Below, piece after piece: positions 45,749 through 53,416 of a stretch of DNA of 64,000 nucleotides (the stretch's first letter is position 1; each line of letters begins with the position of its first letter). The stretch covers positions 1 through 64,000 of the forward strand of contig JAGALZ010000039.1 of NCBI GenBank assembly GCA_017848055.1. The letters are read 5' to 3'. Below the pieces are notes generated by a model. That model saw only the letters and a program-made list of their open reading frames with translations. It was not told the origin of the DNA and searched no databases. Origin of the DNA: Oscillospiraceae bacterium. Lineage in GTDB: Bacteria; Bacillota; Clostridia; Oscillospirales; Ruminococcaceae. The position numbers and the translations under genes are program-made.

Positions 45749-45874
45749 CTATTCTTCATCAACCGGGAAGTAGGTTACTGTTGAGACTCCGATTTTTGAT
45801 AAAAGCACCTTCACAGCTACAAAAGCTGATACGGTTGCCACAAGTACTGCGGTTATTTTCAATATAGTTTTCAT
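45749..45874 (-). CDS. 41-residue single-pass membrane protein
   Basis: ATG to TAG encodes 41 residues. TAGGAG lies 8 bases upstream of the start, and a strong terminator follows, so this is a complete small gene. The N-terminal MKTILKITAVLVATVSAFVAVKVL... is one hydrophobic helix, and the C-terminus is acidic (FPVDEE). No family recognised. It may be a membrane-associated small protein or a regulator of a larger complex. The remaining bases of the 396-base interval between 45671 and 46066 hold the terminator and the promoter of the flippase gene. Confidence 0.75.
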   Translation of the reverse strand: MKTILKITAVLVATVSAFVAVKVLLSKIGVSTVTYFPVDEE

Positions 45875-45994
45875 AGCGTTATCTCCTATTCTTTTTCGTT
45901 TTGTTATATTTTTTGTATACAATTTTATTATAACAACAATTTATTAAAAATGCAATAGTTTTTTGTCGATTTTTCTGTCCTGTCACAAATGATG

Positions 45995-46022
45995 TTGCAA
46001 TTTTCTTAAAATGTGGTATAAT
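45995..46022 (+). promoter_or_regulatory. Promoter of the flippase gene
   Basis: -35 TTGCAA (45995-46000), a 16-base spacer ending in TGTGG, -10 TATAAT (46017-46022). Confidence 0.7.
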
Positions 46023-46066
46023 AAAACGCAGGACAATTTTTACTATTAAAAACAAGGAATGTTAAT

Positions 46067-47539
46067 ATGGCAGATACAAAGCAAAGCAGCTACAAGGGAC
46101 TGCTTTCAAACACTATCATATTTGCGGTAGGCTCATTCAGCTCTAAGGTGCTGGCGATTTTGCTCGTCAGCATATACACAAGACTGTTCACTGATACAGA
46201 GCTTGGCATTACCGAAAACTTTACTCAGACGGCAAACTGGCTTCTGCCGATAGTTTCGCTGACTGTTTCCGAGGCTGTTATCCGATTCGGGCTTGACAAG
46301 TCCTACAACAAAAAAAGGATTTTCTCGATAGCAAATGCGGTTATTCTGTTCGGAATTTCACTTCTGGCGATTGCGTCTGTTTTTCTATACGACTCGTCGT
46401 TTGTACAGAAATTCATAGGCAACAACGTATGGCTGCTGCTTTTATATGTTTCCATTTCAAGTCTGAAAACGCTATATGCTACTTTTGTAAGAGCAATGGA
46501 GAAGGTACGGCTTTTCGCTGTAAACGGAATACTGTGCACCTTTTTTACGCTTTTGTTCAGCGTTTTATTCCTGCTTGTATTCAAGATGGGAATCAGGGGC
46601 TATCTGCTCTCGATTGTTCTTGCTGACGTTGCATCGATTATATTTCTGATGTTTACAGCAAAGCTGTGGCGATACTTCACTCCCCTTTACAAAAAATCCG
46701 AAGACCCGTTTGACCATGGGCTTGCAAAGGCGATGCTCGCCTACTGCATACCGCTTATCCCGACTCAGATAATGTGGCTTATCACAAATTCTTCCGACTC
46801 ATTTATGGTTACTCACTATATGAGCCGTGCCGATGCGGGTATTCTGTCAATCGCCTATAAGATACCGAATCTTCTGACGACAATTTATATGATGTTCGGT
46901 CAGGCATGGAATATGAGTGCGATTTCAGAAAACGAATCGGAGGAGCGAAACCGATTCTACTCGAATGTATTTGATGTAAACCAGTCGGTGCTTTATATCA
47001 TTGCGGCTGGAATAATCATGGTTATCAGACCGCTGACATACATCTGGATGGGCGAAGACGCAATGAGTTCGATTCTTTACTCTCCGGGGCTTGTGTTCTC
47101 TACTGTGTTTATTTGCTTTACCACGTTTATGGGTACAATCTACGTTGTAACAAAGCGTTCCGTAAACTCGCTTATAACAAGTCTTATTGCGGGAATTATA
47201 AACGTCGGCATAAACCTTACTCTTATTCCGAAAATCGGAATTGCGGCGGCTGTTATTTCAACAATTGCGTCATACATTGTAGTATTCATTGTACGCTGTA
47301 TTGATGCAAGAAGATTTATCGCATTTGAATTCTCGGTTATGAAAATTGTAGTTAACACTTCGATTTTAGCACTTATGACAGTAAGCGTAAACAGCTTCGG
47401 TGTAATACTCAGGTGGGTAACTTTAATCGGCGGATTTATCGCAGTTCTTATACTCAACTACGGCTGTATGCTTAAAATGGCAAGAAAGATACTTCCGAAA
47501 AAGCTATGGCGATTTATACCGTTTATAAACAGATTTTAA
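46067..47539 (+). CDS. Oligosaccharide flippase / polysaccharide biosynthesis membrane protein
   Basis: A 490-residue protein with about 12-14 membrane helices, matching the MOP superfamily (Wzx/SpoVB/MurJ-like). The N-terminus NTIIFAVGSFSSKVLAILLVSIYTRLFTDTE... is typical of the polysaccharide_synt family. It would move lipid-linked sugars across the membrane, for cell-surface polymer synthesis. No glycosyltransferase cluster adjoins it, so the substrate is unknown. AAGGAA precedes the ATG. Confidence 0.88.
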   Translation: MADTKQSSYKGLLSNTIIFAVGSFSSKVLAILLVSIYTRLFTDTELGITENFTQTANWLLPIVSLTVSEAVIRFGLDKSYNKKRIFSIANAVILFGISLLAIASVFLYDSSFVQKFIGNNVWLLLLYVSISSLKTLYATFVRAMEKVRLFAVNGILCTFFTLLFSVLFLLVFKMGIRGYLLSIVLADVASIIFLMFTAKLWRYFTPLYKKSEDPFDHGLAKAMLAYCIPLIPTQIMWLITNSSDSFMVTHYMSRADAGILSIAYKIPNLLTTIYMMFGQAWNMSAISENESEERNRFYSNVFDVNQSVLYIIAAGIIMVIRPLTYIWMGEDAMSSILYSPGLVFSTVFICFTTFMGTIYVVTKRSVNSLITSLIAGIINVGINLTLIPKIGIAAAVISTIASYIVVFIVRCIDARRFIAFEFSVMKIVVNTSILALMTVSVNSFGVILRWVTLIGGFIAVLILNYGCMLKMARKILPKKLWRFIPFINRF

Positions 47540-47557
47540 TATATGGAGGAAAAAACA

Positions 47558-47803
47558 ATGGCAGAGCTTACATTCACAATTACAGAAAACTTAGGTGTTC
47601 TCTCTGAAAACGCAAAGGGCTGGACAAAGGAACTGAACCTTGTCAGCTGGAACGACAGAGAGCCTAAGTACGACATCAGAGAGTGGTCACCCGACCACAC
47701 AAGAATGGGCAAGGGCGTTACCCTCACAAACGAGGAGTTCGAGATGCTCAGAGCTATCATCACAGGCGAAATCGCTGACGATGACGAAGAAGGAATAATG
47801 TAA
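47558..47803 (+). CDS. YdbC-family PC4-like ssDNA-binding protein
   Basis: An 81-residue protein with ELNLVSWNDREPKYDIREWSPDHTRMGKGVTLTNEEF, the signature of bacterial YdbC/PC4 (Sub1) proteins, which bind single-stranded DNA as dimers. GGAGG lies 8 bases before the ATG at 47558; the earlier ATG at 47543 lies ahead of it. It ends with a strong terminator and follows the flippase gene by 18 bases. Confidence 0.9.
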   Translation: MAELTFTITENLGVLSENAKGWTKELNLVSWNDREPKYDIREWSPDHTRMGKGVTLTNEEFEMLRAIITGEIADDDEEGIM

Positions 47804-47812
47804 CAACCTACC

Positions 47813-47839
47813 GCTCCCCTTTTCAGGGGAGCTTTTTTT
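47813..47839 (+). terminator. Intrinsic terminator after ydbC-like gene
   Basis: GCTCCCCT (47813-47820) and AGGGGAGC (47825-47832), 4-base loop, then TTTTTTT. Confidence 0.9.
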
Positions 47840-47861
47840 GCCCCAACATTTGCATCAAGCC

Positions 47862-47890
47862 TTGTAAATAATAAAATATTATTGTATAAT
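47862..47890 (+). promoter_or_regulatory. Promoter of the PfkB kinase gene
   Basis: -35 TTGTAA (47862-47867), 17-base AT-only spacer apart from one G, -10 TATAAT (47885-47890). Confidence 0.7.
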
Positions 47891-47922
47891 TACTTTTAGA
47901 AAATTTTATCGGAGGAAATGAT

Positions 47923-48840
47923 ATGATATATACTGTTACTTTTAATCCGTCGATTGACTACGCTATCATTACTGACGGCTTTACGCTCGGCGGAATAAAC
48001 CGTACTATGAGTGAAACTATCCTTGCAGGAGGTAAGGGCATAAACGTTTCAACTGTGCTTCACAACTTAGGCTGTGAAAGCGTGGCTCTTGGCTTTACTG
48101 CAGGCTTTACGGGCGGAGAGATTGAGAGACTTCTTGACAGAGACGGTGTAAAATCCGACTTCATTTCTCTCAAAAACGGAATGTCCAGAATCAACGTCAA
48201 GCTCAAGGACAAGGAAGAAACCGAGATAAACGGCTCGGGGCCTGAAATAGATTCTCAGAGTCTTAATGCACTTATGACAAAGCTCTCGCTACTGCGTGAG
48301 GGTGACTATCTTGTGCTGGCAGGAAGCATTCCGTCAACACTTCCCGATACTGTATACCTTGACATTATGCAGATGCTTTCGGGAAAGGGTGTCAATATCA
48401 TTGTTGACGCATCTAAAAACCTGCTTCTGAACGTTCTTCCTCAGAAACCGTTTCTTATAAAGCCGAATAACATTGAGCTATCGGAGATGTTCGGTGTGAC
48501 TACACTTTATGACAAGGACGAGATTATCTCATACGCTAAAAAGCTTCAGGATATGGGTGCGAGAAACGTTCTTGTTTCAATGGCAGGCGACGGTGCGGTG
48601 TTTGTTTCGGAAAATGGGCTCGAGCTTAAGTCCGAAGCACCGGCAGGAGTTGTAATAAATTCGGTAGGTGCAGGAGATTCCATGGTAGCAGGCTTTATTG
48701 CGGGATACATAGAAAACGGCGACTTTGAAAAGGCTTTCAGGCTCGGTATTGCTTCGGGAAGTGCAAGCACCTTCTCGAGATTTTTAGCTACCAGCGATGA
48801 AATTTATGCGATACTTACACGACTTGAGGAGAACATATGA
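47923..48840 (+). CDS. fruK: PfkB-family 1-phosphofructokinase / tagatose-6-phosphate kinase
   Basis: A 305-residue ribokinase-fold enzyme. The N-terminus TVTFNPSIDYAI and AGGKGINVSTVLHNLG are typical of FruK/LacC, and NSVGAGDSMVAGFIAGY contains the catalytic Asp. It should phosphorylate fructose-1-phosphate or a related sugar phosphate to a bisphosphate. No fruA PTS gene or regulator is adjacent, so the true substrate could be tagatose-6-phosphate. Its stop overlaps the next start by 4 bases. Confidence 0.9.
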   Translation: MIYTVTFNPSIDYAIITDGFTLGGINRTMSETILAGGKGINVSTVLHNLGCESVALGFTAGFTGGEIERLLDRDGVKSDFISLKNGMSRINVKLKDKEETEINGSGPEIDSQSLNALMTKLSLLREGDYLVLAGSIPSTLPDTVYLDIMQMLSGKGVNIIVDASKNLLLNVLPQKPFLIKPNNIELSEMFGVTTLYDKDEIISYAKKLQDMGARNVLVSMAGDGAVFVSENGLELKSEAPAGVVINSVGAGDSMVAGFIAGYIENGDFEKAFRLGIASGSASTFSRFLATSDEIYAILTRLEENI

Positions 48841-50201
48841 AAAGGCTGACAGACAGGCTCAATGAGCTTTCAGAGGGTAAGACCTACCCCTTTCACATGC
48901 CGGGGCACAAGAGGAACACCGAACTTATGGGAACGCTTCTCCCCTATGAAATTGACATAACCGAAATTACAGGCTTTGATAACCTGCATGGGGCTGACGG
49001 GATAATCGACGACATTCAGTCAAGGCTTTGCAGTTTTTACAAATCGAAAAAGAGCTTTCTTCTCGTTAACGGAAGCACCTGCGGAATTATGTCGGCAATC
49101 ACCTGCCTTTGCTGTATCGGCGAAGGAATTGTTGCGGCACGAAACTGCCACAAGTCCGTTTACAAGGCAATCGAGCTTTACAAGCTCTCACCTGCTTGGG
49201 TATCCCCTGAGTTTGATGCGTCCACGGGAATTATGGGGCGAATATCTCCTCAGTCTGTAGAGAACGCACTCAAAAGCAGTAGTGCAGGACTGGTTGTAAT
49301 AACTTCGCCTACTTATGAAGGTGTAATAAGCAATATACCCGAAATTGCCAAGGTCTGTCATAAATACGGTGCATTACTCATGGTTGACATGGCGCACGGA
49401 GCACATCTGCCGTTAATGGGCGGTTTTGAGGAAGCTTACGGCGCTGACATTGCGGTTGTTAGTCTGCACAAGACGCTCCCCTGCCTTACTCAGACTGCTT
49501 GTCTTAATGTATACTCGGATAAAATCGACGTTGCAAGGCTTGCAGAATCGCTTTCGGCATTTGAAACATCGAGCCCTTCATATCCGCTTATGGCATCGGT
49601 TGACAGATGTATGACGCTGATTGAAAAACAAGGCTGTCAGCTTGCAGATAAGTACAAATCCTTGCTCGGCGATTTTTACGACAGAACTTTCAGGCTCAAA
49701 GCTCTCAGGATTTACCGAACTGACGACTACGGCAAGCTTATTATTGCCTGCGACAAGGCATCAATAAGCGGCTCTGAGCTTTTTGCGAGGCTGAGAGATA
49801 GTTACGCAATTGAGTGCGAAATGGCAAGTGCGAGATATGTTGTTACAATGAGCAGTATGTGTGACACCTGCGAAGGCTTCGAGAGGCTTATTGACGCACT
49901 TTTTGAGATTGACAAGGAACTTACACCACAGCAGAAGCTCCCCCTTACGCTTTGCGGTGTACCGAAGGTATGTATGACCTCATACGAGGCGGTAAGACGT
50001 GAGAAAGAGTGCGTGGAGCTTACAAAGGCACAGGGCAGGATTTCAGCGGAGTATGTATTTGCGTATCCGCCGGGGATTCCGCTTCTGGCACCGGGCGAAG
50101 AAATATCAGACGGCATTCTCTCGGGCATAGCCGAGCTTGAAGCAGCGGGGGTTGAAATCCACACAGATTACGGCAGTTTAATGATATCAGTTTTGAAATA
50201 A
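48837..50201 (+). CDS. Orn/Lys/Arg decarboxylase-family PLP enzyme
   Basis: A 454-residue fold-type I PLP protein. The N-terminus FHMPGHKRN is the family hallmark, and DITEITGFDNLHGADGII follows. The PLP lysine lies in SLHKTLPCLTQT. DMAHGAHL includes the Asp that contacts the pyridine N. Likely decarboxylates arginine, lysine or ornithine to a polyamine precursor (SpeA-like of Bacillus type), though the short form makes the substrate uncertain. ATGA overlap with the PfkB gene suggests coupling, though the functional link is unclear. Confidence 0.9.
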   Translation: MKRLTDRLNELSEGKTYPFHMPGHKRNTELMGTLLPYEIDITEITGFDNLHGADGIIDDIQSRLCSFYKSKKSFLLVNGSTCGIMSAITCLCCIGEGIVAARNCHKSVYKAIELYKLSPAWVSPEFDASTGIMGRISPQSVENALKSSSAGLVVITSPTYEGVISNIPEIAKVCHKYGALLMVDMAHGAHLPLMGGFEEAYGADIAVVSLHKTLPCLTQTACLNVYSDKIDVARLAESLSAFETSSPSYPLMASVDRCMTLIEKQGCQLADKYKSLLGDFYDRTFRLKALRIYRTDDYGKLIIACDKASISGSELFARLRDSYAIECEMASARYVVTMSSMCDTCEGFERLIDALFEIDKELTPQQKLPLTLCGVPKVCMTSYEAVRREKECVELTKAQGRISAEYVFAYPPGIPLLAPGEEISDGILSGIAELEAAGVEIHTDYGSLMISVLK

Positions 50202-50258
50202 AATTTGCATTCCCCGAAATAATGTTCTATATTGTATACAGGACAAGGGGAAATTGAC

Positions 50259-50600
50259 ATGACTTTAGGAGTAAAGATTATTAAGTTCAGAGATAAGCTT
50301 AATGTAAAACCAGAGCAACTATCACAATACCTTAAAATCACCCAAAAAGAGCTTACAGATATTGAGAACGGAGAGTCTGACACAAGTCTTGAAGTGGCTA
50401 CAAGGCTGTCCTATCTGCTTGGAATTAATGTCTGGGAGCTTCTCCGAGACAGCGAGTACGAATGCCGTATTTCCTGCAATTTGAGTTGGGAGCACATAGG
50501 TGCCGATACTTTACGCACAATCGCAGACATTCACAGAATAGCAGCAAACGCAGGTGCTATGGAAATCATGCTGGCAGATAAGGAAGGCACCACAAATTAA
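50259..50600 (+). CDS. XRE-family transcriptional regulator
   Basis: A 113-residue protein with an N-terminal helix-turn-helix (LGVKIIKFRDKLNVKPEQLSQYL..., helices to about residue 60) and a C-terminal helical region. AAGGGG lies 8 bases before the ATG at 50259. It stands directly upstream of the two CAP-domain lipoprotein genes and could regulate them; that is inference from position. A 96-base gap with an RNA structure separates them. Confidence 0.85.
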   Translation: MTLGVKIIKFRDKLNVKPEQLSQYLKITQKELTDIENGESDTSLEVATRLSYLLGINVWELLRDSEYECRISCNLSWEHIGADTLRTIADIHRIAANAGAMEIMLADKEGTTN

Positions 50601-50628
50601 CATTTTTTACAATTATTATATTGTTACA

Positions 50629-50687
50629 CAATTTGTTCGTCCTTCCGCATCAGCGGAAGGTCGAACAGACAAATTGCTGATGGAAGG
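50629..50687 (+). promoter_or_regulatory. Leader RNA structure with alternative fold that hides the ribosome binding site
   Basis: One fold pairs CCTTCCGC (50641-50648) with GCGGAAGG (50653-50660), extended by CAATTTGTTCG (50629-50639) and the complementary CGAACA...AATTG downstream. A second fold pairs CCTTCC-ATCAGC (50641-50646 and 50649-50654, two bases bulged) with GCTGATGGAAGG (50676-50687), the ribosome binding site of the next gene. The two folds exclude each other. This suggests translational control; ligand or trigger unknown. Confidence 0.5.
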
Positions 50688-50696
50688 ATGATTACT

Positions 50697-51758
50697 TTGA
50701 AAATAAGAACGAAAATTTTTCTGGTATTTGCATTGTCGCTTACGCTATGTGCTTGCGGAAATAATGATAGTAGTATGTCAGTTACTACTCCGAGCTCAAC
50801 ATCTGTTACGACTACGACTACAACTACAGCGACATCAAGTACTTCTGCTTCTTCTACAACTACATCATCAACTACCTCACCAAGCGGAACTATAACAACC
50901 ACAAGTATTCTAACTACAACTACTTCAAAAACTGATTCTATAACCGAATCAGAATCTTCATCCGAGAGTACTACAACAGTTACAACTATGGCATCAACTA
51001 CTACAACCGCCAAGAGAGTTACAACTACTTCTATCAAGGTTTCTGCTTATGATGCAATAATGTATGCTAACAAAGATGCAAATATCCGCAGCGGTAACGG
51101 AACACAGTATGATATAGTTCACACTGTAAAAAAGAATACTAGTATAAGAATCATCGGTATATGTGAAAACGGCTGGTATAAGGTGACGGTCAATGATATT
51201 GAAGGATATATGTCCTCTACCGTTCTTGGTGATGAAAAGGTAACTACTACATCAACCACTACCACTGCAAAGAAACCTGAGACAACTCCTTCAACGACTA
51301 CAACGAAGAAGCCGGTGCAAACAGGTCAAGTAGATCCGCAAAAGGACCTTGAAGAAGCATATAAGATGGTCGAACTTGTAAATGATTTAAGGTCTGAAAA
51401 TGGACTTCCTGAGCTTGAGATAGATGAGAGAATTATGGAGGCTGCAAGGATAAGAGCTGAAGAACTATCAGAAAAATTCAGCCATACAAGGCCAAACGGC
51501 GAAAGCGGAGGTTCAGCTATATGGGATGCATTTGGTGATGACTGGTATTTGATGTGGCATACAGGTGAAAACATTGCAATGAACAATGGTGGCAGAGCAG
51601 AGTATACTTTTACAAAGCTCTGCGAAAGCGAAGGTCACAAGAATACTATGTTACAAGGCGAGTTTTCTTTGGTAGGAATAGGGTTCTATTCAGTTTATGA
51701 TGATGTATACGGTACGTTATATTACTGCTGCCAATTATTTGGTGGTTATCACGAATGA
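50697..51758 (+). CDS. CAP-domain lipoprotein with SH3 domain and Thr-rich linkers (first paralogue)
   Basis: A 353-residue lipoprotein. The signal ends LTLCAC (lipobox Cys), followed by a Thr/Ser-rich linker of ~85 residues, an SH3_3 domain (ANIRSGNGTQYDIVHTV, about residues 115-175), a second Thr/Lys/Pro linker and a C-terminal CAP (SCP/PR1) domain with LVNDLRSENGLPEL, FSHTRPNG and WHTGENIA. I prefer a TTG start at 50697, 9 bases after GGAAGG; the ATG at 50688 directly abuts that site. The paralogue's start agrees. The linkers look like cell-wall-spanning, possibly glycosylated stalks. CAP function in bacteria is poorly known. Confidence 0.85.
   Translation: MKIRTKIFLVFALSLTLCACGNNDSSMSVTTPSSTSVTTTTTTTATSSTSASSTTTSSTTSPSGTITTTSILTTTTSKTDSITESESSSESTTTVTTMASTTTTAKRVTTTSIKVSAYDAIMYANKDANIRSGNGTQYDIVHTVKKNTSIRIIGICENGWYKVTVNDIEGYMSSTVLGDEKVTTTSTTTTAKKPETTPSTTTTKKPVQTGQVDPQKDLEEAYKMVELVNDLRSENGLPELEIDERIMEAARIRAEELSEKFSHTRPNGESGGSAIWDAFGDDWYLMWHTGENIAMNNGGRAEYTFTKLCESEGHKNTMLQGEFSLVGIGFYSVYDDVYGTLYYCCQLFGGYHE
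50766..50809 (+). repeat. 44-base near-identical segment, copy 1
   Basis: Matches 51985-52028 at 43 of 44 positions, both coding for SSMSVTTPSSTSVT just after the lipid anchor. It shows recent duplication or gene conversion between the two lipoprotein genes. Confidence 0.9.
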
Positions 51759-51765
51759 GTTAAAA

Positions 51766-51795
51766 AATAAGAGTCTTATAGGCTCTTATTTTTTT
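51766..51795 (+). terminator. Intrinsic terminator after first CAP lipoprotein
   Basis: AATAAGAG (51766-51773) and CTCTTATT (51783-51790) with a 9-base loop, then TTTTTG. Confidence 0.8.
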
Positions 51796-51863
51796 GTTCT
51801 GTTTCATATTCGAATAAAAGTATTATCTTTTTCCACAAATACTGAAAATATATATTAAATAAC

Positions 51864-51892
51864 TTGCTTTTCATAGTAAAATATATTATATT
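51864..51892 (+). promoter_or_regulatory. Promoter of second CAP lipoprotein
   Basis: -35 TTGCTT (51864-51869), 17-base spacer, -10 TATATT (51887-51892), 32 bases before the start. Confidence 0.6.
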
Positions 51893-51924
51893 GTTATTGT
51901 AATATCTTCTTTGAGAGGTGTAGC

Positions 51925-53055
51925 ATGAGAAAATTTATAGTTAGTATATTTGTGGCTTTAGCTTTATCTTCTTGCAGTAATACAGATAGTAGTATGTCGG
52001 TTACTACTCCGAGCTCAACATCTGTTACAACTACAACCACATCTGCTTCCGCTACGTCTCAGAGCGAGGGAACGACCACAACGACCTCTGCTTTAGAATC
52101 ACAGGTGCCTACAGAAACGCAGATGACTAATGAGGCAAGTCATACAGAAGGAGAAAGTTCTTCTAATACAGAAAGCGTTTCTTCTTTAACCTCATCGGAA
52201 ATTTCCGTAAGTACCACTACTGAAAAATCGGAAACGGAAGGAACAAAACCTGCTGTTACGACAACTACAATTGTTACGACTCCGAAAGTAACGACTACCA
52301 CGAAAAATTCTACTACAACAAAGCCAAAGGTGACGACAACTACAAAGAAGGCAACAACCACCACAAAGAAGCAGACTACTACCACTAAGGCTACGACAAC
52401 CAAGCCTGCGGAAACAACTCAGTCAAAGGTTACTACGACGACTACGGCAAGCGATCCGAAGATAGGTAACTATCGTTATATATATAAAGATTCATATTTG
52501 TACTCAAAGCCTGATACATCCAGCGAACCAGTATGTATGCTGGCTGCTCATACTAAAGTATTTGTAGAAGCTAAAGAAAACGGATTGTATAAAATAGTTA
52601 CAAATGAAAAGAAATTGGTAGGCTATACAAAAGGATACTTACTTGATACTAGTTTATACGGTGGCGAAGTAAACACGATTGAAGACATATCTCTTTATGA
52701 CGACGAGTGCTTCAAGCTTATGAATGAACACAGAAAGTCATTAGGACTCCCTGAACTGAAGTATTCATCAGAGCTTCAAAAAGCTGCGGATATTCGTGCA
52801 AAGGAGCTCACAGAATCTTTCAGCCACTTCAGGCCAAACGGTGAGTATTTTGACAGTATATTTGAAGAACTTGGCATAGAGTATGATTCATTCAGAGGAG
52901 AGATAAACTGCTCCGGAGCTTCTCTTCCCAATGAGGCGATTGAAGCTTGGATAGACAGTCCGGCTCACTATCAGCATATGATATCCACAAGCTACAATGC
53001 TGCCGCTTGCGGTCATAACGGTTATCAGTGGATTATTGTATTTATTAAAGAGTAA
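51925..53055 (+). CDS. CAP-domain lipoprotein with SH3-like domain and Thr-rich linkers (second paralogue)
   Basis: A 376-residue paralogue with the same order: signal ending LALSSC, Thr/Ser/Glu linker with a Thr/Lys repeat zone, an SH3-like domain (about residues 185-250, weaker than in the first copy), and a CAP domain with NEHRKSLGLPEL, FSHFRPNGE and DSPAHYQHM. GAGAGGTG precedes the ATG. Only the region around the anchor is near-identical to the first copy; elsewhere they have diverged. It has its own promoter, so the two can be regulated separately. Confidence 0.88.
   Translation: MRKFIVSIFVALALSSCSNTDSSMSVTTPSSTSVTTTTTSASATSQSEGTTTTTSALESQVPTETQMTNEASHTEGESSSNTESVSSLTSSEISVSTTTEKSETEGTKPAVTTTTIVTTPKVTTTTKNSTTTKPKVTTTTKKATTTTKKQTTTTKATTTKPAETTQSKVTTTTTASDPKIGNYRYIYKDSYLYSKPDTSSEPVCMLAAHTKVFVEAKENGLYKIVTNEKKLVGYTKGYLLDTSLYGGEVNTIEDISLYDDECFKLMNEHRKSLGLPELKYSSELQKAADIRAKELTESFSHFRPNGEYFDSIFEELGIEYDSFRGEINCSGASLPNEAIEAWIDSPAHYQHMISTSYNAAACGHNGYQWIIVFIKE
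51985..52028 (+). repeat. 44-base near-identical segment, copy 2
   Basis: Partner of 50766-50809, with one difference (A to G). Confidence 0.9.
52255..52446 (+). repeat. Thr/Lys-rich low-complexity coding repeat
   Basis: Runs of ACN codons punctuated by AAR codons give units such as TTTTK and TTTKP. It forms the extended stalk of the second CAP lipoprotein; length variation by slippage is likely. Confidence 0.8.
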
Positions 53056-53103
53056 ATCATTGCAATAAAAAGTAGTTCTCACGCTGCTTTTATTCCCCTC
53101 TCC

Positions 53104-53137
53104 CCCTCTTGACAAGAGAGGGAAAATGCGGTATAAT
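53104..53137 (+). promoter_or_regulatory. Consensus SigA promoter of the SCIFF gene, overlapping a hairpin
   Basis: -35 TTGACA (53109-53114), a 17-base spacer ending in TGCGG, -10 TATAAT (53132-53137): both hexamers match the consensus exactly. The -35 lies at the tip of the inverted repeat CCCTCTT-gac-AAGAGaGGG (53104-53122), which may also be a terminator for the upstream lipoprotein gene. Confidence 0.85.
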
Positions 53138-53172
53138 AAATTAAACAAAATTTTGTAAGGAGATTTTTCACC

Positions 53173-53325
53173 ATGAAAAGAATTGTTACTATCAAGACAA
53201 GAGATATGAAGGAAAGCGTTAAGAACGGCGGCTGCGGCGAATGCCAGACATCCTGCCAGTCTGCTTGCAAGACTTCCTGCGGCGTTGCTAACCAGCAGTG
53301 CGAGAAGTGCGGCAAGAAGGACTAA
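53173..53325 (+). CDS. SCIFF ranthipeptide precursor (seven cysteines)
   Basis: A 50-residue peptide with a leader of about 20 residues and a core that starts CGECQTSCQSACKTSC, the signature of the 'six cysteines in forty-five residues' family found in nearly all Clostridia. Here the cysteines are C21, C24, C28, C32, C36, C43 and C46, so there is a seventh in the tail CEKCGKKD. The SCIFF maturase installs thioether links from Cys sulfur to non-alpha carbons (ranthipeptide). TAAGGAG lies 10 bases before ATG. It stands directly before its maturase and under a very strong promoter. Biological role unknown; some evidence links ranthipeptides to quorum sensing. Confidence 0.95.
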   Translation: MKRIVTIKTRDMKESVKNGGCGECQTSCQSACKTSCGVANQQCEKCGKKD

Positions 53326-53353
53326 GCTTTAACTTTATTTAAAAAGATTTGCT

Positions 53354-53388
53354 GTGCCGTTTACGTTTCAGTAGACGGCACTCATTTT
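53354..53388 (+). other. Hairpin between SCIFF precursor and maturase
   Basis: GTGCCGTTTAC (53354-53364) pairs with GTAGACGGCAC (53371-53381) with one G-U pair and a 6-base loop, then TCATTTTG. It can act as a leaky terminator or 3' stabiliser, giving much precursor and little maturase. Confidence 0.65.
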
Positions 53389-53416
53389 GTATACTACTTG
53401 AAACGGAGTTTTTATT

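Noticed and set aside
50624-51037. Val-rich 137-codon minus-strand frame
   Set aside because: It is the reverse complement of the Thr-codon linker of the first CAP lipoprotein.
52140-52403. Val-rich 87-codon minus-strand frame
   Set aside because: Reverse complement of the Thr/Lys stalk of the second CAP lipoprotein; no gene signals.
52255-52446. Repeat tract that could look like a CRISPR array
   Set aside because: Units are short, irregular, in frame and lie within a coding region; no spacers and no cas genes.
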